DNA from: Xiheibacterium sp038325765
Lineage (GTDB): Bacteria > Myxococcota_A > Polyangia > Nannocystales > Nannocystaceae
NCBI GenBank assembly: GCA_038325765.1
Contig: JBBQJI010000003.1
Span: 124,001-188,000 of the forward strand
Direction: 5' to 3'
DNA length: 64,000 nucleotides
The translations under genes and the position numbers were made by a program. Of this stretch, positions 49,304-60,760 are shown one piece after another (position 1 is the first letter of the stretch; each line of letters starts with the position of its first letter). The notes below the pieces were generated by a model. That model saw only the letters and a program-made list of their open reading frames with translations. It was not told the DNA's origin and ran no database searches.

Positions 49304-51153
49304 CCGCCGTCCTCGCGCACGCGCCGGGGGCGACTCTCGGCGGCGAATCGCTGACCGCCGCCGTGCAGCAGGTGCTCGGGGAATCGCGAGGCCATGATCT
49401 CGAGCACCCGTCGCTCGGCGGCGTCGGCATCCTCGGCGTCGAGCACCTCGCGTGCGAGCGCCTCCATGTCCGACAGCGTCGAGCCGCGGATGATGTTCTT
49501 GATCACCGGGATCGCCGACGGATGCATGCTCAGCTCGCGGACGCCCAGACCCACGAGCACCCAGGTGTAGCGGGGGTCGGCGGCCATCTCGCCGCACAGG
49601 CTCACGCTGACACCGGCCGCCTTGCCCGCCGCACTCACCCGGTGGATGAGCCGCAAGATCGCCGGATGCAGCGGCCGGTACAGATAGCCGACCTCGTCGT
49701 TGGTGCGGTCGATCGCCAGCGTGTACTGGATCAGATCGTTGGTGCCGATGCTCATGAAGTCGACGTACTTGGCCAACACGTCGGCCACCATCGCCGCCGA
49801 GGGCATCTCGACCATGATGCCGACGGGCACGTCGGGGGAATGGGCGATGCGGTGCTCCGCGAGCTCGGCGCGGGCTTCGGCGACCACCGCCAGGGCGTCG
49901 CGGAGCTCCGAGACGCCACTCACCAGCGGCAGCATGATCTTGAGCGGTCCGTGCACGGCCGCGCGCAGCAGGGCGCGGATCTGGCACAGGAACATGTCGT
50001 GCTCGCGCAGCGCCAGCCGCAGCGCCCGCAGTCCCATCGCCGGGTTGTGCTCGCGCTCGGCATAGCGGACCAGACGCGTCGGCTTGTCCGAGCCCAGATC
50101 GAAGGTCCTGAACACCACCGGATGCGGCGAGCAGCGATGCAGCACGTGCTTCGCGGTGCGGTAGTGCTCGTCCTCGGTGGGCGGCGCGTCCCGATCCATG
50201 AACGCGTACTCGGTGCGATACAGCCCGATCCCCTCGGCGCCGTGGAAGCGGGCCGAGGCGACCTCTGCCTCCATCGACACGTTGGCGCGCAGCACGATGT
50301 GGGTGCCGTCGAGGGCGATCGCCGGCAGCCCGTGCTCGCGCTGTACCCGATCTTCGAACACGTCGTAGCGAGCCCGCACGTTGTGCCAGCGCTCGAGCTC
50401 GGCAGCCTCGGGACGCACCACCACCACGCCCTCGATGGCGTCGACGATGACCATGTCGTCGGACTGGACGTGCGCGAGGATGTCCTCGACGCCGACCACT
50501 GCCGGGATCTCGAGCGACCGGGCCATGATCGCGCTGTGGGAGGTCTGGCCGCCGCCGCCGGTGACGATGCCGACCACCTGCGCCCGCGCCAGCTCGGCGG
50601 TGTCGGCGGGGCTGAGATCGTACGCGATCACGACCGAGCCCGGCGGTGGCTGGATTTCGCCGCCGTCCTCGCCGCTGATGTGCAGCAGCACGCGCTCGGC
50701 CAGGAACGCGATGTCGCTGCCACGCTCGCGGAAGTAGCTGTCGTCGGCGCGCTCGAGGGTCTCGCGGATCTCGCGGGCGACCTTGTCGACGGCCCACTCG
50801 GCGCTGATGTGCTCGCCACGGATCAGCTCCTCGACCCCCATGGTGAGATCCGGGTCGCGCAGCATCATCTGCTGGGCTTCGAGGATCTGGCGGTGCTCAC
50901 CGTAGGGCAGGCGGTTCTTGATCGCCTCGAGGTGGGCGTGGGTCTTGGCCAGGCCGTCGGCGAAGCGGCCGAGCTCGACCTGCACCTCGCCCGGGGCGAT
51001 CTCGCGGCGGGGCACGTGGAAACGCCGCGGATCGATGACGTACGCCCGACCGATGCCGACGCCAGGGCTGGCGGCGGTGCCCTCCAAGGCGCGACGCGGC
51101 TGGTAGCCCTCCGAGCTGCGGCGCGAGCCGCCGTCGTTGGACCCTTCGTTCAC
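49300..51153 (-). CDS. ptsI: PTS enzyme I (phosphoenolpyruvate-protein phosphotransferase)
   Basis: 617 residues; GTG start overlapping the HPr stop. Enzyme I motifs: phosphohistidine His206 in GGGGQTSHSAIMAR, GIGLYRTEYAF, and the PEP-binding C-terminus (MSIGTNDLIQYTLAIDR, SLCGEMAADP with the catalytic Cys). It autophosphorylates from PEP and phosphorylates HPr. A ~20-residue hydrophilic extension precedes the usual start. It is part of the rpoN-hprK-rapZ-EIIA-HPr-EI string, in which no sugar permease is found. Confidence 0.97.
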   Translation of the reverse strand: MNEGSNDGGSRRSSEGYQPRRALEGTAASPGVGIGRAYVIDPRRFHVPRREIAPGEVQVELGRFADGLAKTHAHLEAIKNRLPYGEHRQILEAQQMMLRDPDLTMGVEELIRGEHISAEWAVDKVAREIRETLERADDSYFRERGSDIAFLAERVLLHISGEDGGEIQPPPGSVVIAYDLSPADTAELARAQVVGIVTGGGGQTSHSAIMARSLEIPAVVGVEDILAHVQSDDMVIVDAIEGVVVVRPEAAELERWHNVRARYDVFEDRVQREHGLPAIALDGTHIVLRANVSMEAEVASARFHGAEGIGLYRTEYAFMDRDAPPTEDEHYRTAKHVLHRCSPHPVVFRTFDLGSDKPTRLVRYAEREHNPAMGLRALRLALREHDMFLCQIRALLRAAVHGPLKIMLPLVSGVSELRDALAVVAEARAELAEHRIAHSPDVPVGIMVEMPSAAMVADVLAKYVDFMSIGTNDLIQYTLAIDRTNDEVGYLYRPLHPAILRLIHRVSAAGKAAGVSVSLCGEMAADPRYTWVLVGLGVRELSMHPSAIPVIKNIIRGSTLSDMEALAREVLDAEDADAAERRVLEIMASRFPEHLLHGGGQRFAAESRPRRVREDGG

Positions 51154-51425
51154 GGCTCTCCGAACCCACCGGCGACGAGGGCGCTGAGCGCCTCGAAGGC
51201 GGGCTCGGCCTGGCGTCCGGCGCAGCGCAGCTCGACGTCGGTCCCCTTGCTCACGGCCAACATCATGACGCCGAGGATGCTCTTCGCGTTGACCTCGCGC
51301 TCATTGACGGCGAGGAACACGTCGGCCTCGAAGGTGTTGGCGAGCGACACGAACTTGCTCGCGGCCCGCGCATGCAGGCCGAGCTTGTTCACGATGGTCA
51401 CCGTCCCGCGTCTCTCGTCGCTCAT
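51150..51425 (-). CDS. ptsH: HPr phosphocarrier protein
   Basis: 91 residues with active-site His18 (KLGLHARAASKF) and the regulatory Ser49 in NAKSILGVM, the HprK target equivalent to Ser46 of Gram-positive HPr. Starts at the ATG 51425, overlapping EIIA's stop by 4 bp. With HprK present, this HPr can carry both His-P and Ser-P. It feeds the single EIIA or regulatory partners rather than a sugar transporter in this window. Confidence 0.96.
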   Translation of the reverse strand: MSDERRGTVTIVNKLGLHARAASKFVSLANTFEADVFLAVNEREVNAKSILGVMMLAVSKGTDVELRCAGRQAEPAFEALSALVAGGFGEP

Positions 51426-51862
51426 GGTTCCTCGCTCGGCGCCGGCTCGGCGCAAGATGGCGCGTTGATGCCGATCGCGCGGCGGCCGGACTCGGCGCAG
51501 GCCTCGGCGATCTGTCGGAGATCGAGTCGGTACCGGTCGAGACCGGTGAGCTTGAGCAGCATCGCCAGCGACAGGCCCGATACCACGGCCATCGGGTGGC
51601 CGCTGGCCTCGCGCTGGGCGCACTGACACGGGCTGGCGCCGTACAGATCCACGAGCACGATGACGCCACGGCCCTCGTCGGCACGGGCGATCGCAGCGCA
51701 CATCGCCTCGGAGAACGTCGGCGTCTCGCCGAGGCCCGCGTCGATGGCGATCACGCCATCGAGGCTGCCAGGCTGCACGATCCCGCGGGCAGCCGCGAGC
51801 AGGCTGCTCGCGGTGCTGCCGTGGCCGACCACCGCGATGCCGACCTTCGCCGCCTCGGTCAC
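51422..51862 (-). CDS. PTS EIIA, mannose (Man) family
   Basis: 146 residues. The phosphorylated His14 is in AVVGHGSTASSL, the Man-type EIIA active site; the rest matches the flavodoxin-like fold (VIVLVDLYGASPCQ, VVSGLSLAML). GTG start overlapping the rapZ stop. No EIIB, IIC or IID follows, so it probably acts as a phosphorylation-dependent regulator (as in PTS-Ntr-like systems) rather than for transport. Confidence 0.93.
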   Translation of the reverse strand: MTEAAKVGIAVVGHGSTASSLLAAARGIVQPGSLDGVIAIDAGLGETPTFSEAMCAAIARADEGRGVIVLVDLYGASPCQCAQREASGHPMAVVSGLSLAMLLKLTGLDRYRLDLRQIAEACAESGRRAIGINAPSCAEPAPSEEP

Positions 51863-52725
51863 GACGACCTCCCCACGTCGCGGTGACGCACCAGGGTCCG
51901 CACGCTGCCGCCGGTGCGCGCGTCCGTATCCTGGTCGTCGACCAGGCGGCGGCGGAGTTCCTCGACCAGGGCCACCGAGCGGTGCTGTCCGCCCGTGCAG
52001 CCGATCGCGATCGTGAGCTGCGATCGACCCTCGGCGGCGACCCGCGGCACGATGAAGCGCAGCAGGTCCTCCACGCGCGTGAGCAGCTCGAGCGCGTCGG
52101 GTTGACCGAGCACGAAGCGCGACACCGGCTCGTGGAGACCGGACAGCGGACGCAGGGCCAGGTCGTCGAAGGGGTTGGTGAGGAAGCGGGCGTCGAACAC
52201 CATGTCGGCCTCGGAGGGTACCCCGCGCTTGTACGCGAACGACTGCAGCACCACGCGGAGCGCGACCCCGCCGGCATAGCGATCACGGACCATCTGCCGC
52301 AGCTGGCGGCCGGTGCAGCTGCTGCTGTCGATGGTCATCGTCGCGCGCGCGCGGACGTGGGACAGCGCCTCGCGCTCGCGGTCGATGGCCTCGGGCAGCT
52401 CACCCATCGGATGCAGCCGCCGGGTCTCGGCGTAGCGCCGGACCACCACCTCGTGGCTGGCCTCGACGAAGAGCACGTCGATCTTGACGCCCTTGGCCTC
52501 GAGCCGCGCGCACACGTCCTCGAACGAGGCCAGGTGATCGGTGTCGCGGGCGTCGACGCAGGCCGCGATCGCGCGATCGGCATCGGCGCCGCGGACGAGC
52601 TCGACCAGCTCGGGTAACAAGGGGATCGGACAGTTGTCGACGCAGAACAGCCCGAGGTCCTCGAGTGCCCGCAACGCCGTCGACTTACCGCCACCCGACA
52701 ACCCGGAGATCAAGACCAGACGCAT
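51859..52725 (-). CDS. rapZ: RNase adapter/nucleotide-binding protein RapZ (YvcJ family)
   Basis: 288 residues, Walker A GLSGGGKST (8-16), the GTP-binding RapZ pattern CVDARD, and the C-terminal domain with GCTGGQHRSVALVEEL, the RapZ signature. In E. coli it guides RNase E to GlmZ; in Gram-positives YvcJ has UTP/GTP hydrolysis roles. A GGAG Shine-Dalgarno precedes the ATG, one bp after the hprK stop. The gene neighbourhood rpoN-hprK-rapZ is frequent in Proteobacteria. Confidence 0.95.
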   Translation of the reverse strand: MRLVLISGLSGGGKSTALRALEDLGLFCVDNCPIPLLPELVELVRGADADRAIAACVDARDTDHLASFEDVCARLEAKGVKIDVLFVEASHEVVVRRYAETRRLHPMGELPEAIDREREALSHVRARATMTIDSSSCTGRQLRQMVRDRYAGGVALRVVLQSFAYKRGVPSEADMVFDARFLTNPFDDLALRPLSGLHEPVSRFVLGQPDALELLTRVEDLLRFIVPRVAAEGRSQLTIAIGCTGGQHRSVALVEELRRRLVDDQDTDARTGGSVRTLVRHRDVGRSS

Positions 52726-52726
52726 G

Positions 52727-53749
52727 TCACTCCACCTCCGTCATCGGGATGGTCCCCGAGGCGCCCGGTGCGACCGGCTCCGGCGCCCACTCGCTCCCAC
52801 TCGCGGTGCTCTTGGCGTGGATGCGCGCGTTGACCTTCTCCTGGAACTCGCGGGCGCTGTCGTGGCCGCGGTACTTGAGCAGCTGGTTGCGCGCGACCAC
52901 CTCGATGAGCGAGGCGATGTTGCGACCGGGACGCAGCGGGATGCGGACCAGCGGTACGTCGACGCCGAGGATCGGCCACACCTGGCCCTCGGTGCCGAGC
53001 CGGTCGTAGTCGCCCTCGTCGACGTCGGAGAGCTCGACCACCACCTCGATCTTCTTGTTGTCGCGGACCGCCGCGACCCCGAACAGGTGGGTGATGTTGA
53101 GGATGCCCATCCCGCGGATCTCCATGTGGTGCTGGTGGAGGTCGGTGGCGGCGCCCCACACCGTGTCGGGCGGACGCACGGTCACCTCGACCACGTCGTC
53201 GGCGACCAGCCGGTGGCCCTTGAGCACGAGATCCAGCGCCGCCTCGCTCTTGCCCACCCCGCTGCGACCGATGAGCAGCAGTCCCACGCCGAGCACGTCG
53301 ACGAGCACGCCGTGGATGCTCGCGGTGGGCGCGAGCAGCTCCTCGAGGCGGCGGGTAATCCGCGAGATGAACGTCGAGCTCATCAGCGGCGAGCCGAGCA
53401 CCGGCACCCCACCGTCGCGCGCGGCTTCCATCAACGCCTCGGGCGGCTCGAGCCCGCGGGTGACGACGAGCACGCAGGGGTCTTTGGACATGTACATCCG
53501 CAGCGCCCGGGCGGCCGCGCCGGGATCGAGCGAGAGCAGGTAGTCGATCTCGGTGAGCCCCAGGACCTGCACGCGGTCGGGATAGACATGGCGGGTGAAC
53601 CCCGCGAGCGCGAGGCCAGGCTTTTGGATCCGCGGCCGCGCGATGCGGCGCTCCATGCCCCCCCAGTTCGAGAGCACTCCGAGCTGGAGCACGCCGGGCG
53701 GCCCCTCGGTGAGGAGCTTGCCGACCTCGACCCAGATCTCTCGGCGCAT
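52727..53749 (-). CDS. hprK: HPr kinase/phosphorylase
   Basis: 340 residues. N-terminal HprK domain, then the P-loop GRSGVGKSE (161-169), catalytic His146 in SIHGVLVDV, Asp184/185 in LVADD, and the HprK signature MEIRGMGILNI. It phosphorylates or dephosphorylates the Ser of HPr. ATG 53749 gives the family length. In Gram-negatives with HprK it tends to join rpoN and PTS regulatory genes as here. Confidence 0.95.
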   Translation of the reverse strand: MRREIWVEVGKLLTEGPPGVLQLGVLSNWGGMERRIARPRIQKPGLALAGFTRHVYPDRVQVLGLTEIDYLLSLDPGAAARALRMYMSKDPCVLVVTRGLEPPEALMEAARDGGVPVLGSPLMSSTFISRITRRLEELLAPTASIHGVLVDVLGVGLLLIGRSGVGKSEAALDLVLKGHRLVADDVVEVTVRPPDTVWGAATDLHQHHMEIRGMGILNITHLFGVAAVRDNKKIEVVVELSDVDEGDYDRLGTEGQVWPILGVDVPLVRIPLRPGRNIASLIEVVARNQLLKYRGHDSAREFQEKVNARIHAKSTASGSEWAPEPVAPGASGTIPMTEVE

Positions 53750-53777
53750 CGTGTCGTCCGTTCCGCCGAGGCGGGCG

Positions 53778-55250
<1,473 letters not shown>

Positions 55251-55278
55251 GAGCGATCGAGATCTCCGAGGTGACCGG

Positions 55279-55284
55279 AGCATA
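55279..55284 (-). promoter_or_regulatory. Candidate -10 element for rpoN
   Basis: TATGCT (minus strand), 28 nt before the rpoN ATG, the same hexamer as before the SGNH hydrolase gene. No -35 is clear. The rest of 55251-55490 contains no gene that I can support. Confidence 0.3.
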
Positions 55285-55490
55285 GCAGGGTTGGCGCGGG
55301 CCCAGGTGAGCGCCGCTCGGATTCCACCTTTGGCTGGCAGTGCCCCCCGCAGCGGACGTCCGTGCGCCCACGCGCCGCCCGCCACAGGGATCGCGCGGCA
55401 GCCCCTCACGCTCGTGCACAGGCGCCACGGTTGACATCGGCCGCGGGGCAGCGGGGGCGCGGCTGGGGACCCGCGCGGATGCCCTGGCGC

Positions 55491-57122
<1,632 letters not shown>

Positions 57123-57183
57123 GGCGCTCGTCCTTTGCCACGTGCAGCGCGACCGCGAAAGCGTCTGCGCTGACTTCCGGGTG

Positions 57184-57194
57184 TGCAGGTTATC
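57184..57194 (-). promoter_or_regulatory. GATAACCTGCA motif upstream of pyrG (copy 1)
   Basis: The same 11-mer (TGCAGGTTATC on the plus strand) recurs at 60215-60225 upstream of the TerB-like gene. GATAAC could act as a -10. Copy 1 overlaps the accC stop codon, so a pyrG promoter may lie in the accC 3' end. Confidence 0.3.
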
Positions 57195-58740
57195 ACTGAC
57201 GACGCCAGCGCGCCGACTCTCGCCACGCGTCGTGTTCGTGACGCGCAGCGTGGTCGGGGCCGGCGCACACGCTCGCCCCGCCATGGCCCGCCTCCTCGAG
57301 GCGCGCCGCGACCGCAGCCGCGGCCGCGGCGGCAAGCACTGCGCCCGCATCGCCCGCAGACGTCGACGGCGTGGGGTCGGTCACGCCCGGATGCTCGGCG
57401 ATGTAGCGGGTGGTGACGGCGGTGCCCGTGCAGAAGTCGGGCTCGTCGAGGATGCGCAGGTGCAGCGCGATGTTGGTCTCCACGCCGAGCACCACCGTCT
57501 CGCGCAGGGCGCGGCGCATGCGGGCGATGGCTTCGTCGCGGTCACGGCCCCACGTCGCGAGCTTCGCGATCATCGGGTCGTAGTGGCTCGAGACGTCGCT
57601 GCCTGCGGCCACCGCCGCGTCGATCCGGACGTGGCCGCCCTCGGGCCAGCGCAGCGTGCTGATCCGTCCGGGCCGCGGCAGAAACGTGATCGGATCCTCG
57701 GCGTAGATGCGGCACTCGAGCGCGTGGCCGTGACGCACCACGTCGTCCTGTCCGTACCCGAGGGGCTCGCCAGCGGCGACGCGCAGCTGATCCCACACCA
57801 GATCACGCCCACACACCAACTCCGTCACGGGGTGCTCGACCTGCAGCCGCGTGTTCATCTCGAGGAAGTAGAAGTGGGCGCCCTGTTCGGTCTCCTCGAA
57901 CAGGAACTCCACCGTGCCCGCCGAGCGGTACGCCACCGCCTGCGCCGCCCGGACCGCGACCTCCCCCATGGCGGCGCGCAGGGCCTGCCCCATCCACCGG
58001 CTCGGGCTCGGGGACTCCTCGATGACCTTCTGGTGGCGGCGCTGCACGGAGCAGTCGCGCTCACCGAGCCACACGCAGTTGCCGTGGGCATCGGCCATGA
58101 TCTGGATCTCGACGTGACGCGCCGTGAGGATCGCGCGCTCGAGGAAGACGCGGCCGTCACCGAACGCGGCCTCGGCCTCGCGCCGCGCCCCGTCGAACGC
58201 CCCTGCGAGCTCACTTGGCTCGTTCACCACGCGCATGCCCTTGCCACCGCCGCCGGCGCTGGCCTTGACCATGATCGGGAAGCCGATTTCGGCGGCGATC
58301 GACTCGGCGTGGGCAGCGTCGCGCACGTCCTCGACGCCTGGGACCACCGGCACGCCGGCCTCGGTCATCGCCCGCCGCGCGCGGACCTTGTCGCCCATCA
58401 CGTCCATCGCCGCGGCCGGAGGTCCGACGAAGGCGATGCCCGCTTCGGCGCAGGCGAGCGCGAGCGCCGGCCGTTCGGAGAGGAAGCCGTAGCCGGGGTG
58501 GATCGCGTCGGCGCCAGTGCGGCGCGCCGCGTCGATGATCGCGTCCACCCGCAGGTAGCTCTCGCGCGCTGGCGTCGGACCGATATGGATCGCCTCGTCG
58601 GCCTCGAGCACGTGCAGCGCCTCGCGGTCCGCGTCGCTGTAGACGGCGACCGTCGCGAGACCGCGCTCGCGACAGGTACGGAACACACGGCGGGCGATCT
58701 CACCTCGGTTTGCGACCAGGACCTTGCGCAGCGCGACCAC
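57193..58740 (-). CDS. accC: Biotin carboxylase (acyl-CoA carboxylase subunit)
   Basis: 515 residues. ATP-grasp biotin carboxylase: KVLVANRGEIARRVFRTCRERG, KASAGGGGKGMR, GHALECRIYAEDP, and LEMNTRLQVEHPVTEL. It carboxylates biotin on BCCP for acetyl-, propionyl- or geranyl-CoA carboxylase; no BCCP (MKM) motif is in the C-terminus, only an Ala-rich extension. GTG 58740 matches the family N-terminus; a GTG at 58788 would overlap the upstream stop by 4 bp and is possible. The substrate is unassigned; the methylmalonyl-CoA mutase operon suggests propionyl-CoA as one option. Confidence 0.93.
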   Translation of the reverse strand: MVALRKVLVANRGEIARRVFRTCRERGLATVAVYSDADREALHVLEADEAIHIGPTPARESYLRVDAIIDAARRTGADAIHPGYGFLSERPALALACAEAGIAFVGPPAAAMDVMGDKVRARRAMTEAGVPVVPGVEDVRDAAHAESIAAEIGFPIMVKASAGGGGKGMRVVNEPSELAGAFDGARREAEAAFGDGRVFLERAILTARHVEIQIMADAHGNCVWLGERDCSVQRRHQKVIEESPSPSRWMGQALRAAMGEVAVRAAQAVAYRSAGTVEFLFEETEQGAHFYFLEMNTRLQVEHPVTELVCGRDLVWDQLRVAAGEPLGYGQDDVVRHGHALECRIYAEDPITFLPRPGRISTLRWPEGGHVRIDAAVAAGSDVSSHYDPMIAKLATWGRDRDEAIARMRRALRETVVLGVETNIALHLRILDEPDFCTGTAVTTRYIAEHPGVTDPTPSTSAGDAGAVLAAAAAAAVAARLEEAGHGGASVCAGPDHAARHEHDAWRESARWRRQ

Positions 58741-58784
58741 GTCGCGCTTGCAGTACCACGGCTGCCCGCCGTGGCGGTGGGCAG

Positions 58785-59087
58785 TCACCGCGACGGGCCG
58801 GCGTGCGCGTCGGCGCTCGCCTCCGCGGGCGAGCGCGCGGGCGACTCGCCCGAGCTCTCCGCCTCGCCCGCGTCCGATTCGGCGGCGAGCTCGGGTGATC
58901 CGGATGCGTCGTCGGCCGCCGCGGGGGCGGCCTTCGCCACTTCGGGCGTGGCGACTCCGATCGGCACCGCGAGCGTCGGTGGCGGCGGCTCGGGCCACAG
59001 CGCCGGCGGCGACCGATCACCGCAGGCGCAGGCCAGCACCACCCAACCGAGCATCACCGTCGCAGCGGGCCCGTGGGCGATCCGCAC
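58785..59087 (-). CDS. Small acidic lipoprotein, unknown
   Basis: 100 residues; GTG start; signal HGPAATVMLGWVVLACAC with a lipobox at Cys20 or Cys22. The mature part is Ala/Ser/Glu/Asp-rich with no domain. It lies between rpoZ (2 bp) and accC. Confidence 0.7.
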   Translation of the reverse strand: MRIAHGPAATVMLGWVVLACACGDRSPPALWPEPPPPTLAVPIGVATPEVAKAAPAAADDASGSPELAAESDAGEAESSGESPARSPAEASADAHAGPSR

Positions 59088-59089
59088 GA

Positions 59090-59647
59090 TCAGTCCTGGT
59101 CGTCGACGGGCGCCTCGGCCTCGTCGTCGTCGGCCGCCGCATCGTCGTCGCCGATGCCCGGCGCCTCGATGTCGGCGGCCTCCTCGGGAATATCGTCGTC
59201 GGCGAAGCCGGTCTCCTCGAGCTCGGTGTCTTCCTCGACCGGCGACTCGGGGGCGTCGTCGTCGGAGCCCGCGGCCTGTTTGTTGAGCGCCTCGGGATCG
59301 GTCTGCAGCTCGTCGACGTCGACGTCGTCCTCTTCGGTCTCGGAGTCGTCGTCCTCGAGCGCGCGCAGCGATGCAGCCTCGAGGAACGTGTGCTCACCGG
59401 CGGTGACGCGGAGCTGACGACGCTGCTCCTCGATGAAGTCCCGCATCGCGGACGGCACGTCCTCGCGGAAGCGGACCCGCGCCTCGCTGACCTCGCGCAG
59501 CGCGGTGACGCCTTCTTTGTTGTCGCACTCGACCATCGCGCGGCCCCGTCCCTCGGAGAGGGCGCGAGCACGGCGCGAGGCCAGGATCGTGAGCGCGAAC
59601 CGATTCGGAACGCGGGCAAGGCAGTCTTCGACCGTAACGCGAGCCAT
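59090..59647 (-). CDS. rpoZ: RNA polymerase omega subunit with a long acidic tail
   Basis: 185 residues; typical omega is about 90. The N-terminal ~95 residues are a good RpoZ (MARVTVEDCLARVPNRFALTILASRRARAL, NKEGVTALREV). Residues ~98-185 are an extension with about 42 Asp/Glu out of 88 and a single Lys. This is likely a disordered acidic tail on the polymerase; it could alter RNAP interactions or just add charge. A -10-like CATACT lies 9 nt before the ATG. Confidence 0.92.
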   Translation of the reverse strand: MARVTVEDCLARVPNRFALTILASRRARALSEGRGRAMVECDNKEGVTALREVSEARVRFREDVPSAMRDFIEEQRRQLRVTAGEHTFLEAASLRALEDDDSETEEDDVDVDELQTDPEALNKQAAGSDDDAPESPVEEDTELEETGFADDDIPEEAADIEAPGIGDDDAAADDDEAEAPVDDQD

Positions 59648-59763
59648 TGGGGGCGGAGTATGTCCAGACGCCCCCGCTTGCGCAAGCATGCCCGCCGGGC
59701 CGCGCTGCACGCCGCAGGGCGGTCGCCACACCCGCACCTGGCGCGCGGCGCCGCGGGGGTTCC

Positions 59764-60195
59764 TCACATCTCGACGAGGATCTGCTGGCCGCGCTCGCGC
59801 AGCTCGAGGCTGTCCTGCACCCATCGGATGAAGCGCCGCGCCGTCTCGGCATCGAACTCGAAGGCGTCCGCGAGCTCGAGCAGCGCGTCGAGCTCACCGT
59901 CGACGAGCTTGTTGTCGGCCATCGCGGCGCACACCGCCTGGTAGTAGAGGAAGATCCGCGCCTCGCGATGGCGTACGGCTTTGGCGACGCGCATCAGGTC
60001 GGAGGGCGCCGAGAACTCCTTGCGCACGAGGTCGCGTTCCTCGGGCAGGAGCATCATCTGCCCCATCAACTCCTCGACGAAGTGACGCTCGCTGTCGGAG
60101 ACCTGATCGTCGCGCGACGCCATGATGGCCACCGCGCGTGCGACGGCGACCTGCTCCTCGGGGGTGATGAGTTCGCCGATGGGAAAGTCGAGCAT
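59764..60195 (-). CDS. TerB-family (tellurite-resistance-like) protein
   Basis: 143 residues. TerB/DjlA-N-like helical domain: PEEQVAVARAVAIMASRDDQVSDSERHFVEELMG and ADNKLVDGELDALLELADAF, the latter with the acidic metal-binding pattern of TerB. Function in most bacteria is unclear (stress-related). A GATAACCTGCA motif lies ~20 bp upstream. Separated from rpoZ by 116 bp with nothing visible in between. Confidence 0.82.
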   Translation of the reverse strand: MLDFPIGELITPEEQVAVARAVAIMASRDDQVSDSERHFVEELMGQMMLLPEERDLVRKEFSAPSDLMRVAKAVRHREARIFLYYQAVCAAMADNKLVDGELDALLELADAFEFDAETARRFIRWVQDSLELRERGQQILVEM

Positions 60196-60214
60196 TGCGT
60201 GGGCTCCGAGTCGT

Positions 60215-60225
60215 TGCAGGTTATC
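60215..60225 (-). promoter_or_regulatory. GATAACCTGCA motif upstream of the TerB-like gene (copy 2)
   Basis: Identical 11-mer to 57184-57194, 20-30 bp before the ATG. GATAAC is a plausible -10. Confidence 0.35.
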
Positions 60226-60288
60226 CGATCGCCGTCGCCAGCGAAACACCTCGGGGACGATGATGGTGTGACGACACGCGCGGCATGC

Positions 60289-60360
60289 CCCCGACCGCGC
60301 CCGCGACCCCGACCGCGCCCGCGACCCCGATCGCGCCCGCGACCCCGATCGCGCCCGCGA
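60289..60360. repeat. Four 18-bp tandem repeats in intergenic DNA
   Basis: Four perfect or near-perfect copies of CCCCGATCGCGCCCGCGA (C/T variant at position 7) plus a partial fifth. It lies outside the annotated genes, between the TerB-like gene and the riboswitch. Confidence 0.95.
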
Positions 60361-60462
60361 CCGGCGCGACTTGACAGCGAGGGGCCGAGCGCTGCCCAAT
60401 GGCGTCGCAGCACCGTGTCACTCCGATCACTCGGGGCCGACACGGATGGCCCGAGCGAGCTG

Positions 60463-60540
60463 CGATGGTCGCGGCTGCGACCGCGCTTCCTGACAAACCA
60501 AGCATCAGCATTGCGGACGCGCTCGCGGCTGCGACCATCG
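60463..60540. promoter_or_regulatory. Inverted repeat and AT-richer segment upstream of the riboswitch
   Basis: CGATGGTCGC (60463-60472) is the exact complement of GCGACCATCG (60531-60540), and the 12-mer GCGGCTGCGACC occurs directly repeated inside (60471-60482, 60525-60536). The segment between is less GC-rich than its surroundings and includes CTGACA (60490-60495). The btuB promoter should be here; no full sigma-70 pair is convincing. Confidence 0.35.
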
Positions 60541-60542
60541 GG

Positions 60543-60702
60543 TCGTGCCGCGGGTCAGCGAGGGAAATCGGTGTGAATCCGATACGGCTCCCGCCACTGT
60601 GAACGGTGACGAGGGCGGCAACGAGGCCACTGGGAACGATCGAACGCGATCCCCTGGGAAGGCGCCGCCCGAGGACGACCCGTCGAGTCAGGAAACCTGC
60701 CG
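60543..60702 (+). ncRNA. Cobalamin (B12) riboswitch
   Basis: The core consensus is present: AGGGAAATCGGTGTGAATCC then GGCTCCCGCCACTGTGA (about 60571-60602), the CCACTGGGAACGA... CCCTGGGAAGG module (60627-60663) and the B12 box AGTCAGGAAACCTGCC (60686-60701). This is the adenosyl/hydroxo-cobalamin aptamer. The expression platform likely includes a 9-bp hairpin (60705-60713/60743-60751) immediately before the btuB start. 5' boundary approximate. Confidence 0.93.
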
Positions 60703-60704
60703 CG

Positions 60705-60751
60705 AAATGCCCCTGCCCCCACGCCATCCGCCCCGCGGAGGTGGGGCATTT
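60705..60751 (+). promoter_or_regulatory. Riboswitch expression-platform hairpin
   Basis: AAATGCCCC (60705-60713) pairs perfectly with GGGGCATTT (60743-60751), starting 3 nt after the B12 box and ending 9 nt before the GTG 60761. It may form a terminator-like or start-occluding hairpin; only a weak U-tract (TTTCTC) follows. Confidence 0.5.
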
Positions 60752-60760
60752 CTCGAGCCG

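Noticed and set aside
49363..51468. 701-residue plus-strand frame opposite ptsI and ptsH
   Set aside because: Complement of enzyme I and HPr; composition and lack of motifs are typical of antisense GC frames.
60289..60360. CRISPR array
   Set aside because: Units are directly adjacent with no spacers; it is a simple tandem repeat.
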